Source: Flavobacteriales bacterium
Lineage (GTDB): Bacteria; Bacteroidota; Bacteroidia; NS11-12g; UBA955
NCBI GenBank assembly: GCA_024643755.1
Contig: JAHEMG010000004.1
Span: 1,599 to 59,906 of the forward strand
DNA: 58,308 nucleotides
Direction: 5' to 3'
The notes beneath the pieces were generated by a model, which was not told where the DNA came from, searched no databases, and saw only the letters and a list, made by a program, of their open reading frames with translations. The position numbers and the translations under genes are program-made. Of this stretch, positions 10,798 through 20,412 are shown one piece after another. The number at the start of each line of letters is the position of its first letter. The first letter of the stretch is position 1.

Positions 10798-13127
10798 TAA
10801 AATTCTAAACGATAAAAACCAGAAGGAATAAACACGAATGGCGTTGTGCCTTTCAAACTCAGCTTACCTGAGGTATCTAGCACCCAGCGGGCGTTGATGG
10901 GATTCATAAATCCGAATGCGTTGTACACTTGCAAGCCCCAAAACTCTCTGTAACCGCGGTTGAAATAAGGCTTGATTTCTTTGGTGAATCCAATGTCAAA
11001 TCGCTTATAGCTTGGCATACGATAGTTATTTTTACTGCTAAAGTCATACACCAATTTGTTATCGGTGGTGAGATACTGTCCGGTTGGAACCGTATACACG
11101 TTACCGCTCATCCACATGGCCGACATATTAATGGTTAGCCATGTTTGGGCTTGCCAAGTAAACTGCATTTTGAGTTGGTGAGGGCGATCCCAGCGATAAT
11201 CAAAAGGTTTACCGTCGTTGATAAACTCAAATGTGCGTTCGGTTTTGGAATAAGTATAACTCATCAATCCTGTACCTGAACCTGTTTTTTTGGTAATCAT
11301 CGCTTCAAAGCCTTTGGCGGTTCCTGAACCTTGTACGATACTTCTCTCCCAATAATTTTTCACAAAGGGATCTTCATCAACACCGGTTAAATCGGTTATG
11401 CCATTGAACCATTTGTAATAGGTTTCGGCGGAGAACTCTACCCCTGTAGCCAATGGAAACAAATATGCAACGGATGCTTGGGTAGTTTGTTGTGGCTTGA
11501 AGTTCCCACCGCTTGGGAACCATACATCGCGCGGTAGAACGCCATTGACGCTCGAGAGTTGATGCAATCCTTGGTTGGCCACAGAGAAACCCAACTGAAT
11601 GCGCTTCTTGCCCTCCAATAACTGACTTATAATAATCCTTGGCTCTGGCCTAACATAGGTTTTTTCGGTTGTCACAAATGTCCACAAGCGCATACCCAAG
11701 TTGATCGACAGTCCGATATTTGGATGCAAATCTAACTCGCCGTAGTTGGCCCATTCCAGGATGTTTTGAATATTGGCAACACCAAAGGTGGTGTCTCTTT
11801 TTGCAAGATTGGTTTGCTCTTCGATATGGGTTTGTCCGGGTTTCAACGTGTGAAAGCTCAAATGGCTACCATATCGCACAGTATGTTGGGGAGAATGCAC
11901 ATAGGAAAAATCGCCGTTCACGGTATAATCTGTGATGGAATTCTTCAACTCCTCTACCACTTTTGCTGCCTGTGTATTTCCCCCTTGGGTCACTGTACCG
12001 TCCAGAGAAAACAGGTTACTATATACGTATTTCGAGTATCCAGACGTGATTGACCCAAAGTGATTCGATTTAAATTCATGGGAATATCTTGCCCCTAACT
12101 GGGTATTTTGCCAAGAAGTTAGCCAATCAAAACTCAGGACCACCCTGCGATTTAGCGTATCTATTTCATCGATATTCGACGATAAACCGTATTTATCCCG
12201 GCCGTTATATACCCAAAAATTCCATTGTGAATGTTGATCAACTTTGTAATCAACTCGCGCGTTTATATCGTGGATATTACCTACCAAACCCACTTCCTCT
12301 CCCGCTCCTAGCAACCAATCCAAATAACTCCTTCTAATTCCCAATGAACCCGTTACTTTCCCACGGTGATCCAACGGACCATCCATGGTAACATTGGCCG
12401 TTAATGGGTCAACATGCATTTTGCCTGTCCAATATTTGGCTGATCCCCCATCGGTTTGAATATCAATAATTCCTCCACCGGCCCTACCACCATAGCGAGC
12501 AGGAGCAACACCGCGATAGAAATCCGCCGTTTTCATGACTTCGGCATTGTAGTTTGACAAAAAGCCCCACACGTGACCATTTCCATACAGTGGCAATCCG
12601 TTCATCAACATCAAGTTCTGATCGCCATTGCTACCGCGAACTACTAGGCCCGACAATCCTTCAATACCGCCAGTTACACCTGGTAAGTACTGCAAATATT
12701 TTACAGGATCGCTCACCGATAACACGCTCGGAGATTGTATTATGGCCTTTTTGGTGGTTGAGTAAAAGGATGGCTTGAGGTTGTACAAAGAGAGATATTC
12801 GGTCGCAGAATCCAACTCACCAAAACCCACTGGTCTGAGGAAAAAATTCTTGCTTACCGAAGCTTGAACATCAATCACCACCTTCTGGGGTTTGAATCCG
12901 GGGGCAGCGACGATGATTGTTTTATCGCCTTGTTTGGTACCAAATTGATAATATCCCTGAGCATTCGACTCAACAAAGGCATAAGATGCTGAATCTACGA
13001 TGATGGCTCCGGGAATTGTTTCTAGGGTTTTCTTGTTATACACCCATCCCGTAATCGCCGGAATTTGGCCGTACACAGCGGTTGCACAGATACTGATGAC
13101 GGCTGTTACAATTTTTGAAAAACTCAT
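10797..13127 (-). CDS. TonB-dependent outer membrane receptor with N-terminal carboxypeptidase-regulatory-like domain
   Basis: N-terminal ITGWVYNKKTLETIPGAIIVDSASYAF...YYQFGTKQGDKTIIVAAPGF; plug region VRGSNGDQNLMLMNGLPLYG; C-terminal FYRLEF. Likely start MSFSKIV at 13127. Confidence 0.88.
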   Translation of the reverse strand: MSFSKIVTAVISICATAVYGQIPAITGWVYNKKTLETIPGAIIVDSASYAFVESNAQGYYQFGTKQGDKTIIVAAPGFKPQKVVIDVQASVSKNFFLRPVGFGELDSATEYLSLYNLKPSFYSTTKKAIIQSPSVLSVSDPVKYLQYLPGVTGGIEGLSGLVVRGSNGDQNLMLMNGLPLYGNGHVWGFLSNYNAEVMKTADFYRGVAPARYGGRAGGGIIDIQTDGGSAKYWTGKMHVDPLTANVTMDGPLDHRGKVTGSLGIRRSYLDWLLGAGEEVGLVGNIHDINARVDYKVDQHSQWNFWVYNGRDKYGLSSNIDEIDTLNRRVVLSFDWLTSWQNTQLGARYSHEFKSNHFGSITSGYSKYVYSNLFSLDGTVTQGGNTQAAKVVEELKNSITDYTVNGDFSYVHSPQHTVRYGSHLSFHTLKPGQTHIEEQTNLAKRDTTFGVANIQNILEWANYGELDLHPNIGLSINLGMRLWTFVTTEKTYVRPEPRIIISQLLEGKKRIQLGFSVANQGLHQLSSVNGVLPRDVWFPSGGNFKPQQTTQASVAYLFPLATGVEFSAETYYKWFNGITDLTGVDEDPFVKNYWERSIVQGSGTAKGFEAMITKKTGSGTGLMSYTYSKTERTFEFINDGKPFDYRWDRPHQLKMQFTWQAQTWLTINMSAMWMSGNVYTVPTGQYLTTDNKLVYDFSSKNNYRMPSYKRFDIGFTKEIKPYFNRGYREFWGLQVYNAFGFMNPINARWVLDTSGKLSLKGTTPFVFIPSGFYRLEF

Positions 13128-13141
13128 TCTTACAAAGATAC

Positions 13142-13519
13142 TCAATTGCTATCGGTTTTGGGATATGATTGCTCCACTTCCACCCCGTGTGCTTGTGCTA
13201 AAACACCCCTACTTTGAATTTGCGGCTTTCGCACGCTCACCCAAATGGAAATGAGCCCATTGGGGGAATGCTGTTCAATGTGATTCAATATGTTCTCGGC
13301 AAACGTTTCCAACAGTTTCACTGGCGTTGAAGAAAGTGTCAAAATCCATTCGGTTAATTGTCCGTAATCTATGGTATTGTTCAGATCATCGGCTAAAAGC
13401 GTTGAATTCAATTTCACCTTCACACTCACAAAAAGGGTTACCTTGTTGGATTGCTCCTCATCATACCACCCAATTGGCGCATGGATTTGTAATTTGTCAA
13501 TAAAAATGGTTGTTAACAT
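13142..13519 (-). CDS. folB: Dihydroneopterin aldolase
   Basis: 125 aa; IDKLQIHAPIGWYDEEQ... TIDYGQLTEWI ... SVRKP motifs of FolB. Confidence 0.87.
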   Translation of the reverse strand: MLTTIFIDKLQIHAPIGWYDEEQSNKVTLFVSVKVKLNSTLLADDLNNTIDYGQLTEWILTLSSTPVKLLETFAENILNHIEQHSPNGLISIWVSVRKPQIQSRGVLAQAHGVEVEQSYPKTDSN

Positions 13520-13557
13520 AAACTTGCGCTAAAAATTCCATGCAAAGAAAACAACTA

Positions 13558-13573
13558 TGTTACATTTGTAACA
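13558..13573. promoter_or_regulatory. 16-bp palindrome overlapping a -7-like element upstream of the acyl-CoA dehydrogenase
   Basis: TGTTAC-ATTT-GTAACA, perfect 6-bp arms; contains TACATTTG; 10 nt before ATG 13584. Confidence 0.5.
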
Positions 13574-13583
13574 GATAACTTCT

Positions 13584-14801
13584 ATGAGTTCACAAGAAAT
13601 TTCAGCATTGCTTGCAGCCAACCAAGGGAAAGATCGCTACACTGCCCCTGATTTTTATGCAATAGACGATTTACTATCCGAGGAGCAAAAACTGATTCGC
13701 TCATCGGTAAGGGAATATGTGAAGCGTGAATTAAGTCCCATCATTGAGCACTTTGCACAAAACGCAGAATTCCCCAGGCACATTGTGAAGCAATTGGGTG
13801 AAATTGGCGCTTTCGGACCACAATTACCCATAGAATACGGTTGTGGAGGGATGGATTATACCACCTACGGCATCATCATGCAGGAATTGGAGCGATGCGA
13901 TAGCGGCGTCCGTTCAACCGCATCGGTACAGGGCTCGTTGGTGATGTACCCCATTTTTAAATTTGGCAGCGAAGCGCAAAAACAGAAATACTTGCCCAAA
14001 TTGGCTTCAGGCGATTGGTTGGGATGTTTTGGACTTACTGAGCCTGATCATGGCTCTAACCCAGCCGGAATGACGACCCACTTTGAGGACAAAGGGGATC
14101 ATTACTTGTTGAACGGCGCTAAAATGTGGATCAGCAATGCCCCATTTGCCGATGTGGCCGTGGTATGGGCAAAGAATGAAGCAGGCATCGTACACGGTTT
14201 GATCGTAGAGCGTGGGATGGAAGGTTTTTCAACGCCAACCACACACAATAAATGGAGTTTACGGGCGAGTTGTACAGGAGAATTGGTGTTTGACAACGTG
14301 AAAGTCCCCAAGGAAAATCTACTCCCCGGCGTAACAGGACTAAAAGGTCCTTTAACTTGTTTGAATTCTGCGCGATATGGTATCAGTTGGGGCGCTTTGG
14401 GTGCAGCAATGGATTGCTACGATACGGCCCAACGCTATGCGAAGGAACGCATCCAATTCGGCCGTCCTATAGGAGGATTCCAACTCCAACAGAAGAAATT
14501 GGCAGAGATGCTCACAGAAATCACCAAAGCACAATTGTTGGTGTGGAGATTGGGACAGCTGATGGACAAAGGATTGGCAACGCCAGCACAAATTTCTATG
14601 GCGAAGCGGAACAACGTAGAAATCGCCCTGAATGTAGCCCGTGAAGCACGTCAAATGCTCGGCGGAATGGGTATCACGGGTGAATTCCCCATCATGCGCC
14701 ACATGATGAATTTGGAGTCGGTGGTTACTTATGAAGGTACGCACGACATACATTTGTTGATTTTGGGCATGGAGATTACTGGAGAAAACGCTTTTGTATA
14801 A
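13584..14801 (+). CDS. gcdH: Acyl-CoA dehydrogenase, glutaryl-CoA dehydrogenase-like
   Basis: 405 aa; GLTEPDHGSNPAGM, ARQMLGGMGITGEFPIMRHMMNLESVVTYEGTHDIHLLILG. Confidence 0.85.
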   Translation: MSSQEISALLAANQGKDRYTAPDFYAIDDLLSEEQKLIRSSVREYVKRELSPIIEHFAQNAEFPRHIVKQLGEIGAFGPQLPIEYGCGGMDYTTYGIIMQELERCDSGVRSTASVQGSLVMYPIFKFGSEAQKQKYLPKLASGDWLGCFGLTEPDHGSNPAGMTTHFEDKGDHYLLNGAKMWISNAPFADVAVVWAKNEAGIVHGLIVERGMEGFSTPTTHNKWSLRASCTGELVFDNVKVPKENLLPGVTGLKGPLTCLNSARYGISWGALGAAMDCYDTAQRYAKERIQFGRPIGGFQLQQKKLAEMLTEITKAQLLVWRLGQLMDKGLATPAQISMAKRNNVEIALNVAREARQMLGGMGITGEFPIMRHMMNLESVVTYEGTHDIHLLILGMEITGENAFV

Positions 14802-14804
14802 TTG

Positions 14805-16217
14805 ATGAATAAGACTATGTATCAAATAAAATTTGGAACGGATGGATGGCGCGAAATCATTGCTGATGAGTTCACTGTCGCCAATGTGAGACGTGTGGCC
14901 GAAGCCACTGCAACCTGGTTGAACCAAAGTGATTTACCTCAGAGTTGCGTTGTTGGATATGACTGTAGATTTGGTGGGGAGATGTTTGCGAAAGAAACGG
15001 CCCGACAGCTTGCCTCTAAGGGTATCAAAGTGATTATCTCACAGGGGTTTGTTTCAACGCCAATGATTTCTTTGGCTGCCAATCAATTGCAAACTGGCGC
15101 AGGAATCATTTTGACCGCAAGTCACAATCCACCCACTTACAATGGATATAAAATCAAAGCGAATTATGGCGGTCCCGCGATTCCCTCTGAGGTAAGCAAA
15201 GTGGAACTGTTGATTGCTGATCACACGGTAGACGCTGGCAACACTTTTGAATCGTACTTATCCGATGGAATGATATCCTACGGCGACTTTGAAACCATGT
15301 ATTACAACCATTGTTTGAATAGTTTCGATATGCAGGCCTTGGATTCTGTATCATCAGGACTGGTTTACGATGCGATGTATGGCGCTGGACAATCAATCGT
15401 AAAGCGATTGTTACCCAAAGCCACGATATTACATGGCAATCACAACCCTGGCTTTGAGGGTCGTGCTCCAGAGCCCATTTTGAAAAACTTGCCTGAAATA
15501 GGTCCATTGATCGCCTCAAACAGCAATTTTTCCTGCGGATTGGCCACTGATGGTGATGCCGATCGCATCGGTTGGTTCGATGAATTAGGCAATTTTGTAG
15601 ATTCTCACCACTTGATTTTATTGCTGATTGAATACCTGACTACTTACAAAGGATATACCGGCAAAGTGGTTAAGAGCTTCTCAGTGAGCGATAAAGTTCA
15701 GAAGCTTTGCGACCTCAAGGGATTGGAGGCCATCACCACCAAAATTGGTTTCAAATATATCTGCGAATACATGGTAACTGAGGATGTATTGATTGGCGCT
15801 GAGGAAAGCGGTGGAATTGCCATCAAAGGACATATTCCAGAACGCGATGGGGTTTGGATGGGATTGGTCTTGATGGAATACATGGCAAAAACCGGAAAAT
15901 CAATTTCAGAGCTTATCAAAGACCTATATGCCAAGGTAGGTTCATTTGCCGTTGAACGATACGACCTACACTTAACCAATGAGTTGAAGGAATCAATCAT
16001 TAGCAACTGTAAATCTGGTAGTTATAAAAATTTCGGAACATATACAGTTGTTGGAATGGAGGATGTTGACGGATTTAAATTCAGATTGGAAGATGGATCT
16101 TGGGTGATGATTAGACCAAGTGGAACAGAACCAGTACTGAGGGTTTATTCAGAGTCATCTAGTTCCGCTGCTGCGTTTGCGATATTAGACGCTACAAAAG
16201 CCACCATTCTTTCTTGA
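14805..16217 (+). CDS. Phosphoglucomutase/phosphomannomutase family protein
   Basis: GTDGWRE, catalytic TASHNPPTYNGYK, metal loop DGDADRIGW, PSGTEPVLRVY. Confidence 0.93.
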   Translation: MNKTMYQIKFGTDGWREIIADEFTVANVRRVAEATATWLNQSDLPQSCVVGYDCRFGGEMFAKETARQLASKGIKVIISQGFVSTPMISLAANQLQTGAGIILTASHNPPTYNGYKIKANYGGPAIPSEVSKVELLIADHTVDAGNTFESYLSDGMISYGDFETMYYNHCLNSFDMQALDSVSSGLVYDAMYGAGQSIVKRLLPKATILHGNHNPGFEGRAPEPILKNLPEIGPLIASNSNFSCGLATDGDADRIGWFDELGNFVDSHHLILLLIEYLTTYKGYTGKVVKSFSVSDKVQKLCDLKGLEAITTKIGFKYICEYMVTEDVLIGAEESGGIAIKGHIPERDGVWMGLVLMEYMAKTGKSISELIKDLYAKVGSFAVERYDLHLTNELKESIISNCKSGSYKNFGTYTVVGMEDVDGFKFRLEDGSWVMIRPSGTEPVLRVYSESSSSAAAFAILDATKATILS

Positions 16218-16220
16218 GCA

Positions 16221-17066
16221 ATGGAAGTTTCAAAACCATTACAAGTCAGTATCAAAGAGGTAATCGCCAGTAAAAACGCGAACTTATTGCGTTGGTTACC
16301 TACATTTCTAATCAAGTGGCTTGAAGGTTTTGTGCATCAAGATGAGTTGAATTATATCTTAGACAAATACAATGGTTTTGACGGACGTGAATTCGCCATC
16401 AAAGCCATTGAAGAAATGGGCAGTTCGGTTGAAACCATCAACGACCAAGCGATTCCATTGGATGGTCCTACCCTGTTTGTCGCCAACCATCCAATGGCTG
16501 GTATGGATGCATTGTGTTTGTTTGCTGAAGTCGGAAAGAAACGATCTGCCTTACACATCATCGCCAACGACGTATTGGCCCACATCCCTCAATTCAAAGG
16601 GTATTTCATCCCAGTCAACAAATTTGGTAAGTCCGCGAAGGATTCCATGATACGTGTGGATCAGGCCTATGCAGAAAAGGAAGCCATGATCGTGTTCCCA
16701 GCCGGCTTGTGCTCACGAAAAATAGATGGGAAAATCGTTGACTTGGATTGGCAAAAGAGCTTTTTGACCAAAGCCGTACAGTATGGATATAACATTGTCC
16801 CAGTTCATGTAAACGGCGCCAATTCAAATAGGTTCTATCGCATCGCCAATTGGCGAAAGTTCTTGAAGATTAAATTCAACATTGAAATGATGACCTTGGC
16901 GGATGAATTGTTCAAGAAAAAAGGACAAACGGTGCGATTGACATTTGGACAACCTATTCCGGCCAGTATATTCAACAAAAAGAATTTGTTCGCTGAAGCT
17001 CAGCAATTGAAGGACTTCGTTTATCTGCTAGAGTCTAATCCGAATGCCACATTTACCCTTCGTTGA
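16221..17066 (+). CDS. Phospholipid/glycerol acyltransferase family protein (GlsA-like O-acyltransferase candidate)
   Basis: 281 aa; NHPMAGMDAL and FPAGLCSRK motifs; immediately followed by a GNAT N-acyltransferase. Confidence 0.78.
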   Translation: MEVSKPLQVSIKEVIASKNANLLRWLPTFLIKWLEGFVHQDELNYILDKYNGFDGREFAIKAIEEMGSSVETINDQAIPLDGPTLFVANHPMAGMDALCLFAEVGKKRSALHIIANDVLAHIPQFKGYFIPVNKFGKSAKDSMIRVDQAYAEKEAMIVFPAGLCSRKIDGKIVDLDWQKSFLTKAVQYGYNIVPVHVNGANSNRFYRIANWRKFLKIKFNIEMMTLADELFKKKGQTVRLTFGQPIPASIFNKKNLFAEAQQLKDFVYLLESNPNATFTLR

Positions 17067-17102
17067 GGTGAGTGTTTAAGAGTTTTTTACTATTTTTACC
17101 CC

Positions 17103-18068
17103 ATGAGTGCGCAAGCCATGAATGAAAAAGTCATTGACCCAATCGATTCATCCCTGCTCTTGGAAGAGCTAACAAAGGACATCTTCGTTCGTCCTACAAA
17201 CAATGCTTCCAATGAGATATACATTTTCAAAGGGGACGAAAAACCCAATTTGATGAAAGAAGTTGGCAGGCTGCGCGAGGTTACTTTTCGTGCTGCAGGG
17301 GGTGGAACTGGTAAGTCTATCGATGTGGATGAATTTGATGGAGGCCCCTACTCATATAGCCAGCTGATTGTTTGGGATCCTACAGAAAAAGCCATCGTTG
17401 GCGGTTATCGCATCGTATTGTGTAAAGACACTTTGGATTCAAACGGACATTTCCATTTGTCGACAACAGAAATTTTCGATTTTTCGCAAAAACTCAAGAC
17501 TGATTACTTCCCCCATACCATTGAGCTGGGTAGAAGTTTTGTTCAACCCGATTTCCAGCCAAGCGCAGGCAGTAGAAAAGGATTGTTCTCCCTTGATAAC
17601 TTATGGGATGGACTTGGCGCTCTTGTGGCTATGCATCCAGAAATGAAGTATTTCTTTGGCAAAATCACGATGTACACAGATTTTAATCGTGAAGCTAGAG
17701 ATACCATTTTGCGATTCATGCATCATTACTTTCCGGATAACGAGCACTTGGTATCGATACAATCTCCCATTAAATTGGAATATGATTGCGCAGATTTCTT
17801 GGGCAAATTAGAGGGGCTTGACTATAAGGAAGGACACAAGCTACTCAATACGCGAGTAAGGGAGTTGGGAGAAAACATCCCCCCGCTGTTCAATAATTAC
17901 ATGAATTTGAGCGCCACCATGAAAACCTTTGGCACGGCGGTCAACAACCATTTTGGCGACTCGGAAGAGACCGGAATCATGGTAACCATTGCCGATATTT
18001 TCCAACCCAAAATTGATCGGTACGTTCTGCCCTATTTGGACTATTTGAAATCTCAGCCTACAAAGTAA
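17103..18068 (+). CDS. GNAT/hemolysin-like N-acyltransferase (GlsB/OlsB-like candidate)
   Basis: 321 aa; EVTFRAAGGGTGKSIDVDEFD...LIVWDPTEKAIVGGYRI...ELGRSFVQP is typical of the OlsB/GlsB-type acyltransferase fold. Confidence 0.78.
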   Translation: MSAQAMNEKVIDPIDSSLLLEELTKDIFVRPTNNASNEIYIFKGDEKPNLMKEVGRLREVTFRAAGGGTGKSIDVDEFDGGPYSYSQLIVWDPTEKAIVGGYRIVLCKDTLDSNGHFHLSTTEIFDFSQKLKTDYFPHTIELGRSFVQPDFQPSAGSRKGLFSLDNLWDGLGALVAMHPEMKYFFGKITMYTDFNREARDTILRFMHHYFPDNEHLVSIQSPIKLEYDCADFLGKLEGLDYKEGHKLLNTRVRELGENIPPLFNNYMNLSATMKTFGTAVNNHFGDSEETGIMVTIADIFQPKIDRYVLPYLDYLKSQPTK

Positions 18069-18085
18069 ACCAAGGCCTCATCGCC

Positions 18086-20371
18086 TTATTTGACTATCGA
18101 AAAGCCCTGGCCGATCCCATTAGCTTGTGGGATTTTGCAGTGGTAAATTCCGGACGGTAACGCTGACAAGTCTATGCTGTTTGATTCTCCAGTTTTGCCT
18201 GTGGCCACAGTTTGTCCCAAAGCGTTCAATACCCAAACCATTTGCTCATTATCGGGATGCTTGTAATCTACAACAATTAAATTTCCGGCATCATCGATCC
18301 AATGCAACCAACCTTTAATAAATGCATCGCGATTTGAATTTCCAGCGTATTTGTCGATAATCTTGAGCGTTTCATACGCGTCGATTTTACCATAACCCGA
18401 ATTCCCATTGGAGTCTTGGGTTGTATATTGGTCTTTCCGAGCGGTTAATCGCCACAAATTGCGAATTTCCAGGGGTGTAAGCCATTCATTTGCTTGCAAA
18501 TACAGCGCTACAATGCCTGCCACATGGGGAGATGCCATCGACGTCCCAGAAAACATCGCCCAGTAAACATCTTGTCCGCGAAAGGATGATTTATGAACGA
18601 TTTCATTGTTCAACCAACCAGGAACTTGCCTACGATGCAGTGCGGAAGCAATCATTTGTCCGGGCGCAATCACATCCGGCTTAATTCGCCCATTGGGATA
18701 CCCGATGGTTTTGGGCATTGGACCACGGCTACTGAAACCAGCGATGTCGCCCACCGTATTCCAAGGCTGATTGAAATACTCTCCTTTGTAGTTAAACCAT
18801 TGATTTCTATTGATATAAGCCCCAGCAGTTAAGGTATGTGTTCCAGAACCACCATTTTCACCTACCGACCCCTCTGCGACACCTGCAATGTGTTTCTTTC
18901 CAAATGCTACGCCCTTATGTCCCTGATAAAAATGTCCCGACGTCCAACGATACGCTTGTCCCGAATTCCAGCCATGCACTTCCCCAGTGCTTGTGAGTCC
19001 GATCTGGATATAGGCAGACTGCGGCTTGTTGTGTTCAATGATATACAACAAATTGGGTTTATTGTTGAAGGGATAAATTTGTTCGGTGGCGATGATCCAG
19101 AGCGTGTCGGTACCAGCGATGTATGATTTTTTATAGGTGCCACAGTTAACACAATCACCGGCAATATTCCATGGCGATGCAATCAATGTCCTGCCTGTCG
19201 TGTCTACCAAGGATATCTGAACACTTAATTTATCGCCTACACCACCCCAGAGATCGGTAAGGATGTTTTCATGGGGATGATTGTTTCTGTTGTTATCTGT
19301 GGCGATGCTGTAGACGGTATCCCCTTTCGTTTCTGCATAAATGTGCATTTGATTTCTACCATCATTTCCTGCAGCGCCTACAATAATCCGACCTCCGCCG
19401 ACCATAGATTTTACTGAGCGATCAAATAATGAGGTACCATCGTGGGGACCCGTATGCATACCCCAACTCAAATTACAGACGGCCGGCATTCCGAGTTGTT
19501 CCCCCAATTTGAAAATGTAATTATAACCGTCTAGTATGGTTGGATTTGCAACAACATAGTCGCCTAGTCCGCTACCCTGCAGGGTATCATTGGCATACTT
19601 GATTCCCACAAACGCAAGTTTTGATTCGGGTGCCATTCCACGGTATTTCAAACCTGGCGAGGCAAAACCAGAACCTGCTGCAATGCCCGCTACATGTGTT
19701 CCATGTGAACCATCATCGTCAATGGCCGATAATATTGACTGTGAATCGGCATATTCTGTACCGTAGGTAAAACCCGTTGGTGATTGTCCGTTTTTTTGTT
19801 GATTCCAAAACCGCAAAACCCTATAGTCATTGCCTTGGCTATTGAAAAATGTGGGGTGGTCGGTCTGAAAACCAATATCAACCACACCAACCAATACCCC
19901 ATTCCCAGTATAATTTTGACTGAGTTGATGTTGTAACCCATTTTCAGCGAGATCCACGCGACTATGAACTCTGGCGGTATCATTGAGTGGATGAGCCCTG
20001 TTGATTGAAGCAGATACGTCTAAATAGAGCAGTCCGGGTTGTTCAATCAGCGATGACCAATCATTGGCATTGAAACGAATGTGAAGCAATTTCGCGTTGG
20101 GCAATTGAGCATCGGCAATTTCCGATAAAATTTCAACTTGATTGGGCATGGAGAAAGATTCATCAACCAACAATTGGGCATGGTATTTACCATCAAATTG
20201 AGGAACGAGTACTTGCCTTAATGCTGAATTTTGGAACAGTTGCGATGAGGGACTCAATATTTGACTTTTCGCTGTAGGATTCGCAGTATTGGTCATCAAT
20301 TGTCCAACAGCACCCGTTGAAACCAAACAAAAAGCGATCAACAGAAAAGGCAACTTGTATATTTTTCCCAT
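18086..20371 (-). CDS. Secreted S8 subtilisin-like serine protease with C-terminal T9SS type A sorting-like domain
   Basis: VGVVDIGF (Asp), DGSHGTHVAGIAAG (His), FSGTSMASPHVAGIVAL (Ser); C-terminal VLNALGQTVATGKTGESNSIDLSALPSGIYHCKI...GFSIVK. Confidence 0.9.
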   Translation of the reverse strand: MGKIYKLPFLLIAFCLVSTGAVGQLMTNTANPTAKSQILSPSSQLFQNSALRQVLVPQFDGKYHAQLLVDESFSMPNQVEILSEIADAQLPNAKLLHIRFNANDWSSLIEQPGLLYLDVSASINRAHPLNDTARVHSRVDLAENGLQHQLSQNYTGNGVLVGVVDIGFQTDHPTFFNSQGNDYRVLRFWNQQKNGQSPTGFTYGTEYADSQSILSAIDDDGSHGTHVAGIAAGSGFASPGLKYRGMAPESKLAFVGIKYANDTLQGSGLGDYVVANPTILDGYNYIFKLGEQLGMPAVCNLSWGMHTGPHDGTSLFDRSVKSMVGGGRIIVGAAGNDGRNQMHIYAETKGDTVYSIATDNNRNNHPHENILTDLWGGVGDKLSVQISLVDTTGRTLIASPWNIAGDCVNCGTYKKSYIAGTDTLWIIATEQIYPFNNKPNLLYIIEHNKPQSAYIQIGLTSTGEVHGWNSGQAYRWTSGHFYQGHKGVAFGKKHIAGVAEGSVGENGGSGTHTLTAGAYINRNQWFNYKGEYFNQPWNTVGDIAGFSSRGPMPKTIGYPNGRIKPDVIAPGQMIASALHRRQVPGWLNNEIVHKSSFRGQDVYWAMFSGTSMASPHVAGIVALYLQANEWLTPLEIRNLWRLTARKDQYTTQDSNGNSGYGKIDAYETLKIIDKYAGNSNRDAFIKGWLHWIDDAGNLIVVDYKHPDNEQMVWVLNALGQTVATGKTGESNSIDLSALPSGIYHCKIPQANGIGQGFSIVK

Positions 20372-20412
20372 ACAAAACAAAGGTACTTGAGTTTGATATT
20401 AAATTTGCAGGT

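Noticed and set aside
18060-18100. AAGGC-CTCATC-GCCTT hairpin between the GNAT gene and the S8 protease
   Set aside because: Short stem with a weak T-tract; too marginal to call a terminator.
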